Shown: positions 6,925 through 20,800 of the stretch, one piece after another | How the letters are laid out: each line of letters begins with the position of its first letter | How positions within the stretch are numbered: position 1 is the first letter of the stretch | NCBI GenBank assembly: GCA_001443375.1 | Contig: LDXM01000003.1 | Coordinates: forward strand, 14,931-78,930 | Reading direction: 5' to 3' | DNA length: 64,000 bases | From: Chloroflexi bacterium CSP1-4 | GTDB lineage: Bacteria; Chloroflexota; Limnocylindria; Limnocylindrales; CSP1-4 | Position numbers and translations under genes: made by a program | The notes under the pieces: generated by a model | What the model was told of the DNA's origin: nothing | Database searches by the model: none | What the model saw: only the letters and a program-made list of their open reading frames with translations

Positions 6925-8628
6925 ATGCCGCCGCCCGTCGAGCCCACCAGCCGACCCGCGCTCGACGCCGCCGTCACGAATCTGAGGACGCGCCGGAGCG
7001 CCTGGGTGGCGACAGCGCCGTCGGCACGGATCCGACTGCTCGACGAGCTCATGCGCGATGTCGCCGCCGTCGCCGACCGCTGGGTCGCTGCCTGCGTGGA
7101 GGCGGAGGGCCTCGATCCGGCCGAACCTTCGTCGGCTGAAGAGGCGATCGTCGGGCCGTACTTCGTGCTCCGCTACCTCCGCCTCCTGCGCGCGTCGCTG
7201 CGCGGCATCGAACGCGCCGGGACGCCGCGCATCCCCGGCCCCGTGACCACCCGCCCCGACGGTCGCGTCGTCGCGCGCGTCTTCCCGGCCGACCGCTGGG
7301 ACCGGCTCATGTACCTCGGCGTCAGCGGCGACGTCCGGATGGCGCCCGGGGTCAGCGCGGCCGAACTGCCCTCGACCCAGGCGGTCGCCTACCGCCGGCC
7401 CGACGCCGGCGCCGTCTGCCTCGTCCTCGGCGGCGGGAACGTGTCGTCGATCGGCCCGCTCGACGCGCTGGGCAAGCTCTTCGTGGAGAACCGCGTCGTG
7501 ATCCTCAAGACGCACCCGGTCAACGCCTACCTCGGGCCGCTCCTCGAGGCCGGCCTCGCGGCGCTCATCCGCGAGGGCTTCCTGCGCATCGTGCACGGCG
7601 GCGCGGTCGAGGGCGGCTACCTCTGCCATCAGCCCGACGTCGAGGAGCTGCACATCACCGGCTCCGACCGAACGTACGAGGCGATCGTCTACGGCGCCGG
7701 CCCGGAGGGCCACGAGCGCAAGCTCCGCGACGAGCCCCTGCTCCACAAGCCCTTCAGCGCCGAGCTGGGAAACATCACCCCGGTGATCGTCGTGCCGGGG
7801 CCGTGGAGCGCCGCCGACCTCGCGTACCAGGCGGACAACGTGGCCACGATGGTCTCCAACAACGCGGGGTTCAACTGCACGACGTCGCGCGTCATCGTGA
7901 CCCCCGCCGGCTGGTCCGGGCGAGAGCGCTTCCTTGACGCCGTGGGCGCACGGCTCGCCGCCACGTCCACGCGCCACCCCTACTACCCCGGCGCCTTCGC
8001 CCGCTTCGAGGCGTTCACCGCCGCGCACCCCGAGGCCCGGCTCTTCGGCTCGCGCGACGGCGATCGGCTTCCCTGGGCGCTCATCCGCGGCCTCGATCCG
8101 GCCGCACGCGACGAGATCTGCTACACGACCGAGGCCTTCTGCGGCATCTCCGGCGAGACGACGATCGAGGCGGACAACGTCGCGGAGTACCTGGACCGGG
8201 CCGTGGAGTTCGCCAACGAGCGGCTGTGGGGGACACTGAATGCGACGCTCATCGTCCACCCGGCCTCGCTGCGCGACCCGGGCACGGCCGCGGCCATCGA
8301 GCGGGCCATCGCGAACCTGCGCTACGGGACCGTCGCGCTCAACCACTGGTCGGCGCTGGGATTCGGGCTCGGCGTCACGCCGTGGGGCGCCTTCCCGGGC
8401 CACCCCCGACACGACATCGGGTCGGGGACCGGCTTCGTCCACGATGCGCTGATGTTCTCGCGGGCCGAGAAGACCGTGCTGCGGGCACCCTTCCGGGCGT
8501 GGCCCAAGCCAGTCTGGTTCGGGAGCCACCGCACGGCGCACCGTCTGGCCGCCCGGCTCGTCCGCTTCGAGGCGGACCCCGGCCTGCGGCACCTGCCGGG
8601 GATCTTCGCCCTCGCGCTGCGCGGCTGA
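6925..8628 (+). CDS. Aldehyde dehydrogenase superfamily protein
   Basis: A 567-residue NAD(P)-dependent aldehyde dehydrogenase-fold protein. NNAGFNCTTSR carries the likely catalytic cysteine (Cys318). ELGNITPVIV before it and LGGGNVSSIGPLD/VVILKTHPVN in the cofactor region match the family. It is longer than typical (~480-500) and lacks the exact FTGS signature (HITGSDRTYE instead), so it belongs to a divergent branch. The substrate is unknown, and it is not an obvious betaine aldehyde dehydrogenase. The ATG was chosen because of the adjacent -10-like element. The stop codon touches a cyclase remnant. Confidence 0.8.
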   Translation: MPPPVEPTSRPALDAAVTNLRTRRSAWVATAPSARIRLLDELMRDVAAVADRWVAACVEAEGLDPAEPSSAEEAIVGPYFVLRYLRLLRASLRGIERAGTPRIPGPVTTRPDGRVVARVFPADRWDRLMYLGVSGDVRMAPGVSAAELPSTQAVAYRRPDAGAVCLVLGGGNVSSIGPLDALGKLFVENRVVILKTHPVNAYLGPLLEAGLAALIREGFLRIVHGGAVEGGYLCHQPDVEELHITGSDRTYEAIVYGAGPEGHERKLRDEPLLHKPFSAELGNITPVIVVPGPWSAADLAYQADNVATMVSNNAGFNCTTSRVIVTPAGWSGRERFLDAVGARLAATSTRHPYYPGAFARFEAFTAAHPEARLFGSRDGDRLPWALIRGLDPAARDEICYTTEAFCGISGETTIEADNVAEYLDRAVEFANERLWGTLNATLIVHPASLRDPGTAAAIERAIANLRYGTVALNHWSALGFGLGVTPWGAFPGHPRHDIGSGTGFVHDALMFSRAEKTVLRAPFRAWPKPVWFGSHRTAHRLAARLVRFEADPGLRHLPGIFALALRG

Positions 8629-8852
8629 TCGGCTACGACTTCCAGGTCGCACGCGTCGAGCTGGACATGCTCACGCTCCTCGGCCCGAACCTGCCGGAGA
8701 CACGCGCGGCGGCGGACGAGGCTCGGGCGGTCTTCGAGCGCGTGGCCGCGCGGCCGTACCTCGAGCGCCTCGATGCCACGATCGACGCCGCACGGACCGC
8801 CGGCCGCGCCCCTCCGATCGTCGCGGCCGAGTCCGCGGCGGAGCTTGCCTGA
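8629..8852 (+). pseudogene. C-terminal remnant of an adenylate cyclase/ATPase/TPR regulator
   Basis: About 75 codons in one frame ending in TGA. They encode a segment closely like the C-terminus of the large cyclase at 60401-63955: ARAVFERVAARPYLERLDA here versus ARAIFERVKARPYLERLDA there, preceded by similar helical sequence. There is no start codon, and the rest of the gene is absent because the aldehyde dehydrogenase occupies the upstream DNA. It is a decayed or truncated paralogue rather than a gene. Confidence 0.75.
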
Positions 8853-8865
8853 CGGTCACCGGCGC

Positions 8866-12486
<3,621 letters not shown>

Positions 12487-12550
12487 CTGCCGCGGTCACC
12501 GCTCGATGCCAAGATAGGCCGCAACGAGGTGGTCGCAGGGAGGCTCCAGC

Positions 12551-13492
12551 GTGTCGATCGTCCGTGCATCCGTGGTCGGGGGAGCGCCGGTCGCCTTCGA
12601 CCTCGTCCGCAGCCTCGAGCGGGTCGCCGAGCTGACCGCCCGGGCAGCGGCAGAAGGCTCACAGCTCGTCGTCTTCCCCGAAGCGTTCCTGGGCGGCTAT
12701 CCCAAGGGCATCGACTTCGGGGCCCGCGTGGGCCAGCGCACGCCGGAGGGACGCGACTGGTTCCGCCGTTACCGGGACGCCGCCGTGGAGGTGCCCGGCC
12801 CGGCCACCGAGGCGCTCGGCGCCATCGCCCACGAGCACGACGTCCACCTCGTCGTCGGCGTCGTGGAGCGGGACGGCGGGACGCTCTACTGCACGGTCGT
12901 CTTCGTCGGACCGGACGGGGCGCTCCTGGGCAGGCATCGGAAGCTCATGCCGACCGCGATGGAGCGGCTCATCTGGGGCTTCGGCGACGGCTCCACGCTG
13001 CCCGTGCTGGAGACGCCGCTGGGTCGCATCGGGGCGGTCATCTGCTGGGAGAACTACATGCCCGCCCTGCGCCTGACGATGTACGCGAAGGGCATCCAGC
13101 TCTACTGCGCCCCGACCGTCGACGACCGCGAGACCTGGCTGCCGACGATGCGCCACATCGCGCTGGAGGGCCGCTGCTTCGTCCTCTCGGCGAACCAGTT
13201 CGCCCGCCGCCGCGACTACCCGGCGGACTACTCCCCGCTCCAGGGCGACGACCCGGATGCGGTCCTCATCGACGGCGGCAGCTGCATCGTCGATCCGCTG
13301 GGTCGGGTACTGGCCGGGCCGGTCTTCGGCGAGGAGGCGATCCTGACCGCCGACCTGGACCTCGACCAGATCGCGCGGGGCACCTTCGACTTCGACGCCA
13401 TCGGCCACTACGCCCGGCCGGACGTCTTCCGCCTGAGCGTCGACGAGCGCCCCAAGCCCCCGGTCGCGTTCGAGGCACTCGAGGGCGGCTGA
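12551..13492 (+). CDS. Nitrilase (carbon-nitrogen hydrolase superfamily)
   Basis: A 313-residue nitrilase-branch enzyme that would convert organic nitriles to acids and ammonia. The catalytic Glu-Lys-Cys triad is visible: Glu44 in FPEAFLGGYP, Lys131 in HRKLMPTAMER and Cys165 in ICWENYMP. The segments PEAFLGGYPKG and CWENYMPALR are typical of aliphatic/aryl nitrilases rather than amidases. The GTG start at 12551 is preceded by GGAGG. It is divergently arranged with the hybrid kinase and may be its target (inference). Confidence 0.88.
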   Translation: MSIVRASVVGGAPVAFDLVRSLERVAELTARAAAEGSQLVVFPEAFLGGYPKGIDFGARVGQRTPEGRDWFRRYRDAAVEVPGPATEALGAIAHEHDVHLVVGVVERDGGTLYCTVVFVGPDGALLGRHRKLMPTAMERLIWGFGDGSTLPVLETPLGRIGAVICWENYMPALRLTMYAKGIQLYCAPTVDDRETWLPTMRHIALEGRCFVLSANQFARRRDYPADYSPLQGDDPDAVLIDGGSCIVDPLGRVLAGPVFGEEAILTADLDLDQIARGTFDFDAIGHYARPDVFRLSVDERPKPPVAFEALEGG

Positions 13493-13518
13493 TCGGCGCG
13501 TCCGGTGACCTTCGGCTC

Positions 13519-13547
13519 TTGGAGCCGGCGTTCCGCGGCCCTACCGT
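13519..13547 (+). promoter_or_regulatory. Promoter of the SnoaL-like gene
   Basis: TTGGAG (13519-13524), a 17-bp spacer and TACCGT (13542-13547), followed by a leader of about 35 nt that contains GGAGGG ahead of the ATG at 13590. Confidence 0.45.
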
Positions 13548-13589
13548 GGGTCGGTCGGACCAGAGGATCTGGACCAGGAGGGTTCGCCG

Positions 13590-14084
13590 ATGAGCACGGT
13601 TCTGGTGATGTCCCACATCGACATGGTCCGCGAGCACGTCGCGGCCTTCACGCGGCAGGACTGGGCAGCCTACAAGGCCCACCTGCTGCCGGATTCCACG
13701 TACGAGGAGATGGCCACCAGCCGCAGGCTGACCGGACCGGAGGAGATCGTCGAGGGGCTGAAGCCCTGGATGACGGCCTTCCCCGACCTCCGGCCGACGT
13801 TCACGAGCGTCATCGAGAGCGGCAACGAAGTGGCGGCCGAGATCACCTGGGAGGGCACGCACACGGGTCCGCTGGCGCTGCCGAGCGGCGTCATCCCCGC
13901 GTCCGGCAAGCGCGGCATGGTCCACGGCGCGATGGTCTGGCTCTTCGAGGGTGATCGGATCAGGAATACGCGCCACTACTTCGAGCTGATGGAGCTGTTC
14001 GGCCAGCTCGGCGTCACGCCCGACAAGGCGATGGCCATGGCCGAGCCGATGGCGGCCGCCAAGCAGGGTGCCGCGCCGTCCTGA
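13590..14084 (+). CDS. SnoaL-like ester cyclase/NTF2-fold protein
   Basis: A 164-residue NTF2-like alpha+beta barrel protein of the SnoaL/ester cyclase type: VREHVAAFTRQDWAAYKAHL, FPDLRPTFTSVIESGNEVAAEITWEGTH-type core and FEGDRIRNTRHYF. Such proteins act as small enzymes or binding proteins, and the substrate is unknown. It is monocistronic, with its own promoter upstream and a hairpin terminator downstream. Confidence 0.72.
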   Translation: MSTVLVMSHIDMVREHVAAFTRQDWAAYKAHLLPDSTYEEMATSRRLTGPEEIVEGLKPWMTAFPDLRPTFTSVIESGNEVAAEITWEGTHTGPLALPSGVIPASGKRGMVHGAMVWLFEGDRIRNTRHYFELMELFGQLGVTPDKAMAMAEPMAAAKQGAAPS

Positions 14085-14095
14085 TCTCGCATCAC

Positions 14096-14128
14096 GGCGG
14101 CGGGCCGAGTAGCGCCCGGCCCGCCGTC
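14096..14128. terminator. Strong hairpin between convergent genes
   Basis: Perfect 10-bp arms CGGCGGGCCG (14098-14107) and CGGCCCGCCG (14117-14126) with a 9-nt loop, extendable by a G.T and a G-C pair. It sits between the convergent SnoaL-like and cyclase genes. There is no long T tract on either side, so termination is inferred from position and stability. Confidence 0.5.
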
Positions 14129-14135
14129 ATTCCTG

Positions 14136-15356
<1,221 letters not shown>

Positions 15357-15364
15357 GGCGGCCA

Positions 15365-15370
15365 AGCCTA
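15365..15370 (-). promoter_or_regulatory. -10-like TAGGCT, 8 nt before the cyclase ATG
   Basis: On the minus strand TAGGCT fits TAnnnT and is followed by 8 nt and ATG, with no Shine-Dalgarno sequence. It is one of several such arrangements in the window. No -35 match is evident. Confidence 0.3.
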
Positions 15371-15408
15371 GCAGGCGACCCACGGGGCACCCGGTGGCCC
15401 GGCCGCGG

Positions 15409-16290
15409 TCACGCGGGCAGGGCCGCTCCGAGCGCGGCGAGGTAGCGCCGCCGCCAGGCCTCGGTCACCTCGACCGCGTTGAACGTGTAGACGTGGAGGT
15501 CGGCCACGCCGGCGGCCGGGTCGGCGATGAGCGGCGCGAGGCCCTCGAGCAGCCCGTCGGGGCGGTAGAAGCCGCCGGAGCGGATGAGCCGCGCCACGAA
15601 CCTGGTGTTCTTGACCAGGAACCGGTGTGTGTCGACGACGCCGATCCGCGCGCTGATGGCGAGGAGCCTGTGCGGCTCGGCCACGCCCGGTAGCCCGATG
15701 TGCACCGGCAGCGCGAGGCCCTCCGCCCGGCGGGCCGCGAGCCATATCGCGATCGCCCCCGGATCGAAGCACAGCTGGGTCGTCATGTAGCTCGCGAACG
15801 CGGCCTTGGCCCGCAGCGCCCCCAGGAGCGGAGCGTCCGGGATGAACGCGTGGCCCTGCGGATAGCAGGGGATGCCGATCTCCGAGAGGGGGTGGCCGAT
15901 CTCCCCCATCTCGCGCAGGAGCGACAACCCGTCCGGGTAGGCACCCGGTTCCTTGGCATCGCCGCCGACCACGAAGGCGCGGTCGGCGCCGACTCCCTCG
16001 AGCCAGGTGACGATGTCGCGCAGATGCGCACGATCGCGGATCATCCGCGCGGCAAGGTGCGGGACGGCGCGGAATCCGGTCGCCTGGAGCTGCTCACAGA
16101 GCGCGATCGTCGCCTCCAGACCTCGGGCCGGGGACGCGGTCACCGAGACGGTGGCGGCTGGCGGCAGGAACGCGGCCTGGGCCAGGGCGTTCTTCAGCGG
16201 CACGAGCTCGAACGTGGGCGCCCTCAGCGCTTGGGCGAGGGCGTCCCGCGCCGCCGCGGACAGCGCCGAGTGGCGCCGGAAGAGCGTCAC
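15409..16290 (-). CDS. metF: Methylenetetrahydrofolate reductase family protein
   Basis: A 293-residue MetF-type flavoprotein TIM barrel. It interconverts 5-methyl- and 5,10-methylene-tetrahydrofolate. Landmarks: AVPHLAARMIRDRAHLRDIV, ADRAFVVGGDAKEPGAYPDG, GIPCYPQGHAFIP and TTQLCFDPGAIAIWL. It is the last gene of the corrinoid methyltransferase operon, 1 nt after the MttB-family gene. Context suggests it runs in the oxidative direction, taking methyl-THF from betaine into the folate oxidation path (inference). A GTG start is used. Confidence 0.82.
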   Translation of the reverse strand: MTLFRRHSALSAAARDALAQALRAPTFELVPLKNALAQAAFLPPAATVSVTASPARGLEATIALCEQLQATGFRAVPHLAARMIRDRAHLRDIVTWLEGVGADRAFVVGGDAKEPGAYPDGLSLLREMGEIGHPLSEIGIPCYPQGHAFIPDAPLLGALRAKAAFASYMTTQLCFDPGAIAIWLAARRAEGLALPVHIGLPGVAEPHRLLAISARIGVVDTHRFLVKNTRFVARLIRSGGFYRPDGLLEGLAPLIADPAAGVADLHVYTFNAVEVTEAWRRRYLAALGAALPA

Positions 16291-16291
16291 C

Positions 16292-17830
16292 TCACACGTC
16301 CGAGTCGGGGACCGCGGCCTTGCGGCGGGCGATGAAGTCCAGCAGCGCCTCGTCCACGCCCGGATCGATGGGCGGTGCCTCGTACTCGGCGAGCATCCGC
16401 TTCCAGATCCGGTTCGCCCGCTGCGCCGCGTCGAGCGAGCCGTCCTCCAGCCACTGCTCGAAGCTGTTGTTGTCGGCCACCTCGGAGCGGTAGAAGGCGG
16501 TCTCGAAGTTGGCCAGCGTGTGGGCGCTGCCGAGGAAGTGCTGCCCGGGGCCGTTGGCGCGGATGGCGTCGAGCGCCTGGCCGTTCTCGGACAGGTCCAT
16601 GCCCTTCGTGAAGACGGCCATCATCCCGCACTGGTCGGCGTCCATGACGAACTTCTCGTAACCCACGGCAAGGCCGCCCTCCAGCCAGCCCGCGGCGTGG
16701 AGGACGAAGTTGACCCCGGCCAGCACGGTCGGGATCAGCGTGGCCGCCGACTCGTAGGCCGCCTGGGCGTCGGGGATCTTCGAGGCGCACAGGCTGCCGC
16801 CCGATCGGAACGGCACGCCCAGCCGCCGCGCCAGGGCCGCCATGGCGTAGAGGACGAGGGCCGGTTCGGGGGTGCCGAAGGTGGGCGCCCCCGACTGCAT
16901 CGACATCGAGCTGGCGAAGGAGCCGAGCACGACCGGCGCGCCGGGTCGCACGAGCTGAGCCAGCGTCATCCCGCCCAGGGCCTCGGCCAGCGTCTGGGCG
17001 CAGACGGCGGCCGCGGTCACCGGCGCCATCGCCCCGGCCAGGATGAAGGGGGTGATGAGCGTGGCCTGGTTGGCCTCCGCGTACGCGCGCAGGGCGCCGA
17101 GCATCGTCGCGTCCCAGACCAGCGGCGAGTTCGCGTTGATCAGGCTGAGGACGACGGCGTTCCCCTCGACGAACTCGGGGCCGAAGAGGATCCGCGCCAT
17201 CTCGACCGTGTCGCGGGCCCGGTCGGGGTGGGTGACCGAGCCCATGAACGGCTTGTCCGAGTAGCGCATGTGGCTGTAGACCATGTCGAAGTGGCGCTTG
17301 TTCACCGGCACGTCCACCGGCTCGCAGACCGTGCCCCCGGAGTGGTGCAGGTGCGGGCTCAGGTAGGCGAGCTTGACGAAGTTGCGGAAGTCCTCGAGCG
17401 TCCCGTAGCGGCGGCCCGTGTCGAGGTCGCGCACGAAGGGCGACCCGTAGTTGGGCGCGAAGACGATGTGCGGCCCGCCGATCTGCACGCTGTTGGCCGG
17501 GTTGCGCGCGTGCTGGGTGAACTGGCGCGGGGCGGTCGCCTGGACGATCTGCCGGCACATCCCGCGGGGGAAGCGGACGCGCTCCCCGTCGACGTCGGCC
17601 CCGGCCTCGTGGAGCAGCCGGAGCGCGACGGGATCGCCGCGGAAATCCAGCCCCACCTCCTCGAGGATGGTGTCGGCGTTGTGCTCGATGAGGCTCAGTC
17701 CCTCCTCATCGAGGACCTCGAACGGGGCCAGGGTCCGGGTGAGGAACGGGACGCGCTCGATGTGGCGGTGCGCGCGGGCGGCCTGGCGCCCGGCGCGGCC
17801 TCCGGTCCGGTGGCGGGGGGCGTCGTCCAT
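16292..17830 (-). CDS. MttB-family corrinoid methyltransferase, non-pyrrolysine; likely glycine betaine methyltransferase
   Basis: A 512-residue member of the trimethylamine methyltransferase (MttB) superfamily, which moves a methyl group from a quaternary or tertiary amine to a Co(I) corrinoid protein. The reading frame has no in-frame amber codon, so it belongs to the non-pyrrolysine branch that includes the glycine betaine enzyme MtgB. Features: DADTILEEVGLDF-type N-terminal region, FAPNYGSPFVRDL, and HTLANFETAFYRSE near the end. Its ATG overlaps the stop of the upstream activator gene. The nearby betaine importer, DMG dehydrogenase-like enzyme and choline dehydrogenase make glycine betaine the best substrate guess; carnitine, proline betaine or another quaternary amine is possible. 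Confidence 0.83.
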   Translation of the reverse strand: MDDAPRHRTGGRAGRQAARAHRHIERVPFLTRTLAPFEVLDEEGLSLIEHNADTILEEVGLDFRGDPVALRLLHEAGADVDGERVRFPRGMCRQIVQATAPRQFTQHARNPANSVQIGGPHIVFAPNYGSPFVRDLDTGRRYGTLEDFRNFVKLAYLSPHLHHSGGTVCEPVDVPVNKRHFDMVYSHMRYSDKPFMGSVTHPDRARDTVEMARILFGPEFVEGNAVVLSLINANSPLVWDATMLGALRAYAEANQATLITPFILAGAMAPVTAAAVCAQTLAEALGGMTLAQLVRPGAPVVLGSFASSMSMQSGAPTFGTPEPALVLYAMAALARRLGVPFRSGGSLCASKIPDAQAAYESAATLIPTVLAGVNFVLHAAGWLEGGLAVGYEKFVMDADQCGMMAVFTKGMDLSENGQALDAIRANGPGQHFLGSAHTLANFETAFYRSEVADNNSFEQWLEDGSLDAAQRANRIWKRMLAEYEAPPIDPGVDEALLDFIARRKAAVPDSDV

Positions 17831-19872
17831 CAGCGGTCCTCCGTGGTCGCGGCGACTTCGGCGCGTCTGCGGCGCCGATCGGCTCGTGTTGCGGGGTCCC
17901 GCTCCGCGCCCGCCGCTCGCGCGGGAAGGTCAACGACACGCCTGAGGTTGTCAAAGGTGGCTGTACGGTGGGGAAAGGCCAGCGCCGCCACGAAGTGCTC
18001 CTGGAAGCGCGGCTCCACCGCCGTCTCGATCTTCTCGACCCCCCGGACCACCTCCTCGATCTCGCGGCGCGCCGCCCCGGACAGCAGCGCGATGAGCGCC
18101 CCGGTCCCCGCCGCGTTGCCGGCCGCCCCCACCCGGGACAGGTCGCAGTCGGGGATGAGCCCGAGCACCATCGCGTGCAGCGGGTCGATCTGGCTCCCGA
18201 ACGCCCCCGCCAGGCGGATCTGGTCGACGGCCTCGATCCCGGCATGATCCATGAGGAGGCGCGCGCCCGCGTACAGCGCCGCCTTCGCCAGCTGGATGGC
18301 GCGCACGTCGTTCTGCGTGATCATGAGCTGCGGCCGTCCCCCGTGGAGGAGGTAGGAGAACGTCCGGCCCTCGGGCACGATGCGCGCCGATCGCTCCGCC
18401 AGCCGGCCGTCGATGATCCCGTCCGCGGTCACGACGCCGGCCAGGAACAGCTCGGCGATGACCTCCACGATGCCCGAGCCGCACACGCCGGTGACGCCCA
18501 GCTCGGCCGTCGCGTCGGCAAAGCCGGGCTCATCGGACCACAGGTCGGAGCCGATGATCTTGAAGCGGGGCTCGAGGGTCCGCTGGTCGATCCGCACGCG
18601 CTCGATGGCCCCCGGGGCGGCGCGCTGCCCGCAGCTGATCTGGGCGCCCTCGAAGGCGGGCCCGGTCGGGCTCGATGCGGCCAGCAGGAACTCGCGGTTG
18701 CCGAGCACGATCTCGGCGTTCGTGCCCACGTCGACGACGAGGCTGATGGGATCGGCCAGGTGCGGCGTCTCGGCCAGGATGACGGCGGCCGTGTCCGCGC
18801 CCACGTGGCCCGCGATGCAGGGCAGCACGTAGACCCGCGCGCCGGGATGGGCGGGCAGGCCCAAGGTGACCGCGGTCGTGTGTACCGCCCGATCGGTCGC
18901 CAGCGCGAACGGCGCCGACCCGAGGGGCACCGGGTCGATGCCCAGCACCAGGTGGTGCATGATCGGGTTGCCCACCAGGGTCAGCTCGAGGATCTCCTCG
19001 CGCGGGATCCCGGCCCGTTTTGCCAGGTCGGCCACCAGCCCGGCCAGGGCGCCGCGCACGGCGCGGGTCATCTCGCGCGCGCCCCCGGGGTGCATCATCG
19101 CGTACGAGACGCGGCTCATGAGGTCCTCGCCGAAGCGGATCTGCGGGTTCATCACCCCGTTCGAGGCGAGGACTGACCCGTCGGCGAGGTCGGCAAGGTG
19201 GCCGGCGATGGTGGTCGAGCCGACGTCGATAGCCACGCCGTACGCCCGTTCGTGCAGCCCCGGCCAGACGGCGGTCAGCGAGCGGCCGTCGTGGACGGCC
19301 ACGGTCACCTTCCAGTCCCCCTGGGTGAGGGCGGGCTGGAGCGCACGGATCACGTCGAGGTCGGTCTCGAGATCGGTCAGCCCCCACTCGGCTTCGAGTG
19401 CCCCCAGCAGGCGCGCGAGGTCGCCCGACGGCGAGGCGAGCTGCGGCGGCGCCACCTCGACGTAGTGGAGGCGGACGACCGGATCCACCGCGAAGGCGCG
19501 CACGGTGAGGTCCTTGCGCACGACCTGCCGGTGGACCTGGCTCTCCGGCGGGACGTCGATGACCGCGTCGCCGCGCAGCGCGGCGAGGCAGCTCAGGCGC
19601 CGGGTCTGGGGGAGTGCGCGCAGCCCGCGGTAGCCGGCCTCGAGAGCGCCGCGCGGCGTCAGGTGCTCCGCGAGCGAGACGATCCCGTGCTTGGCGAAAC
19701 TCCCGACCCCCTGCTCCACCTGGCAGTGCCCGCACAGGCCGCGGCCGCCGCAGACCGAGTCGATGTCGACCCCCAGCGCCCGCGCCGCGTCGAGCAGCAA
19801 GGTGCCCTCCGGGAAGCGGCCCCGGCGCCCCGACGGGGTGAAGATGACGAGCGGCTCGGCGGGCAGGGTCAC
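17830..19872 (-). CDS. Ferredoxin-fused corrinoid activation protein (RamA/RACE-type ASKHA ATPase)
   Basis: About 680 residues. An N-terminal [2Fe-2S] ferredoxin domain (CGGRGLCGHCQV, fourth Cys in RRLSCLAAL) is followed by an ASKHA ATPase region: GVAIDVGSTTIAGHL, LTLVGNPIMHHL, VVDVGTNAEIVLGN, GVCGSGIVEVIAEL and IRLAGAFGSQIDP. Proteins of this type reduce inactive Co(II) corrinoid proteins back to Co(I) with ATP, so it should service the corrinoid protein of this operon. The GTG at 19872 lies 10 nt after the preceding stop and gives the domain start; a longer start at 19917 would overlap that gene by 35 bp. No strong Shine-Dalgarno sequence is visible. Confidence 0.87.
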   Translation of the reverse strand: MTLPAEPLVIFTPSGRRGRFPEGTLLLDAARALGVDIDSVCGGRGLCGHCQVEQGVGSFAKHGIVSLAEHLTPRGALEAGYRGLRALPQTRRLSCLAALRGDAVIDVPPESQVHRQVVRKDLTVRAFAVDPVVRLHYVEVAPPQLASPSGDLARLLGALEAEWGLTDLETDLDVIRALQPALTQGDWKVTVAVHDGRSLTAVWPGLHERAYGVAIDVGSTTIAGHLADLADGSVLASNGVMNPQIRFGEDLMSRVSYAMMHPGGAREMTRAVRGALAGLVADLAKRAGIPREEILELTLVGNPIMHHLVLGIDPVPLGSAPFALATDRAVHTTAVTLGLPAHPGARVYVLPCIAGHVGADTAAVILAETPHLADPISLVVDVGTNAEIVLGNREFLLAASSPTGPAFEGAQISCGQRAAPGAIERVRIDQRTLEPRFKIIGSDLWSDEPGFADATAELGVTGVCGSGIVEVIAELFLAGVVTADGIIDGRLAERSARIVPEGRTFSYLLHGGRPQLMITQNDVRAIQLAKAALYAGARLLMDHAGIEAVDQIRLAGAFGSQIDPLHAMVLGLIPDCDLSRVGAAGNAAGTGALIALLSGAARREIEEVVRGVEKIETAVEPRFQEHFVAALAFPHRTATFDNLRRVVDLPARAAGAERDPATRADRRRRRAEVAATTEDR

Positions 19873-19882
19873 GCGGCGCGGC

Positions 19883-20800
19883 TCAGCTGGCGGCCGGCAG
19901 CCCCGCCGGCGCCGCACGGCGGCGGTTGATCCGCCGGCCCTGCTCCCCGGCCACGGGCGGCTCCCGGAAAGCCCGGATCCAGCGAGCGCACTCCTGGTCG
20001 TTGCCCATCAACACGTCGGCGGCCATGACGGAGCGCCTGATCTCCGGCGAGAGCGGATTCGTGATCGCCGAGGTGAGGCCGCTGGCGATGGCCATGGCCA
20101 GGTAGGCCGCGTTGATCCCCTCGCGCTGCGGCAGGCCGAAGCTCACGTTGGAGGCGCCGCAGGTGGTGTTCACCTTGAGCTCATCGCGCAGCCGGCGCAG
20201 CAGGTGGAAGACCTGCCGGCCGGCGGTCGCCATCGCCCCGACGGGCATGAGCAGCGGGTCGACCACGACGTCCTCGCGCGGGATGCCGTGGTCCGCGGCG
20301 CGCTCGACGATGCGCCGGGCGACCTCGAACCGGACGTCGGGGTCCTCGGAGATGCCGGTCTCGTCGTTGGAGATGGCCACCACGGCCGCGCCGTACTTCC
20401 GGACCAGGGGCAGCACCCGTTCGAGACGCTCCTCCTCGCCGGTCACGGAGTTCACCAGCGCCTTGCCGCGGTAGACCGCGAGGCCCGCCTCGAGGGCCTC
20501 GACGATCGAGGAGTCGATCGAGAGCGGCACGTCCACGAGCGACTGCACGAGCTGGATGGTGCGGGCCAGGATGGCCGGCTCGTCGGCTAGCGGGATGCCG
20601 GCGTTGACGTCGAGCATGTGGGCCCCAGCCTCGACCTGCGCGAGCGCATCGCGCTCGACCCGGCTGAAGTCCCCGTTCTTCATCTCCTCGGCCAGCAGCT
20701 TGCGGCCGGTCGGGTTGATCCTCTCGCCGATGATCGCGAACGGCCGGTCGGAGCCGATGATGACCTCGCGCGTCGCGGACGAGATGACGGTCCTGGTCAC
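19883..20800 (-). CDS. Methylcorrinoid:tetrahydrofolate methyltransferase (pterin-binding family)
   Basis: A 305-residue dihydropteroate synthase-like TIM barrel of the AcsE/MtgA/MtvA type. It transfers the methyl group between a corrinoid protein and tetrahydrofolate. Motifs: IIGERINPTGRKLL, HMLDVNAGIPLADEP, PLSIDSSIVEALEAGL, LVNSVTGEEERLERVLPL, and NTTCGASNVSFGLPQR close to the C-terminus. The start overlaps the upstream small gene by 4 nt. With the MttB-family protein and corrinoid protein it completes a betaine:THF methyl transfer system. Confidence 0.88.
   Translation of the reverse strand: MTRTVISSATREVIIGSDRPFAIIGERINPTGRKLLAEEMKNGDFSRVERDALAQVEAGAHMLDVNAGIPLADEPAILARTIQLVQSLVDVPLSIDSSIVEALEAGLAVYRGKALVNSVTGEEERLERVLPLVRKYGAAVVAISNDETGISEDPDVRFEVARRIVERAADHGIPREDVVVDPLLMPVGAMATAGRQVFHLLRRLRDELKVNTTCGASNVSFGLPQREGINAAYLAMAIASGLTSAITNPLSPEIRRSVMAADVLMGNDQECARWIRAFREPPVAGEQGRRINRRRAAPAGLPAAS

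Noticed and set aside
6925-8628. Betaine aldehyde dehydrogenase partner for the choline dehydrogenase
   Set aside because: The protein is a divergent aldehyde dehydrogenase with an atypical length and motif set, and it is 35 kb from the choline dehydrogenase.
16292-17830. Pyrrolysine-type trimethylamine methyltransferase
   Set aside because: The frame runs through without an amber codon, and no pyrrolysine biosynthesis genes are in view.
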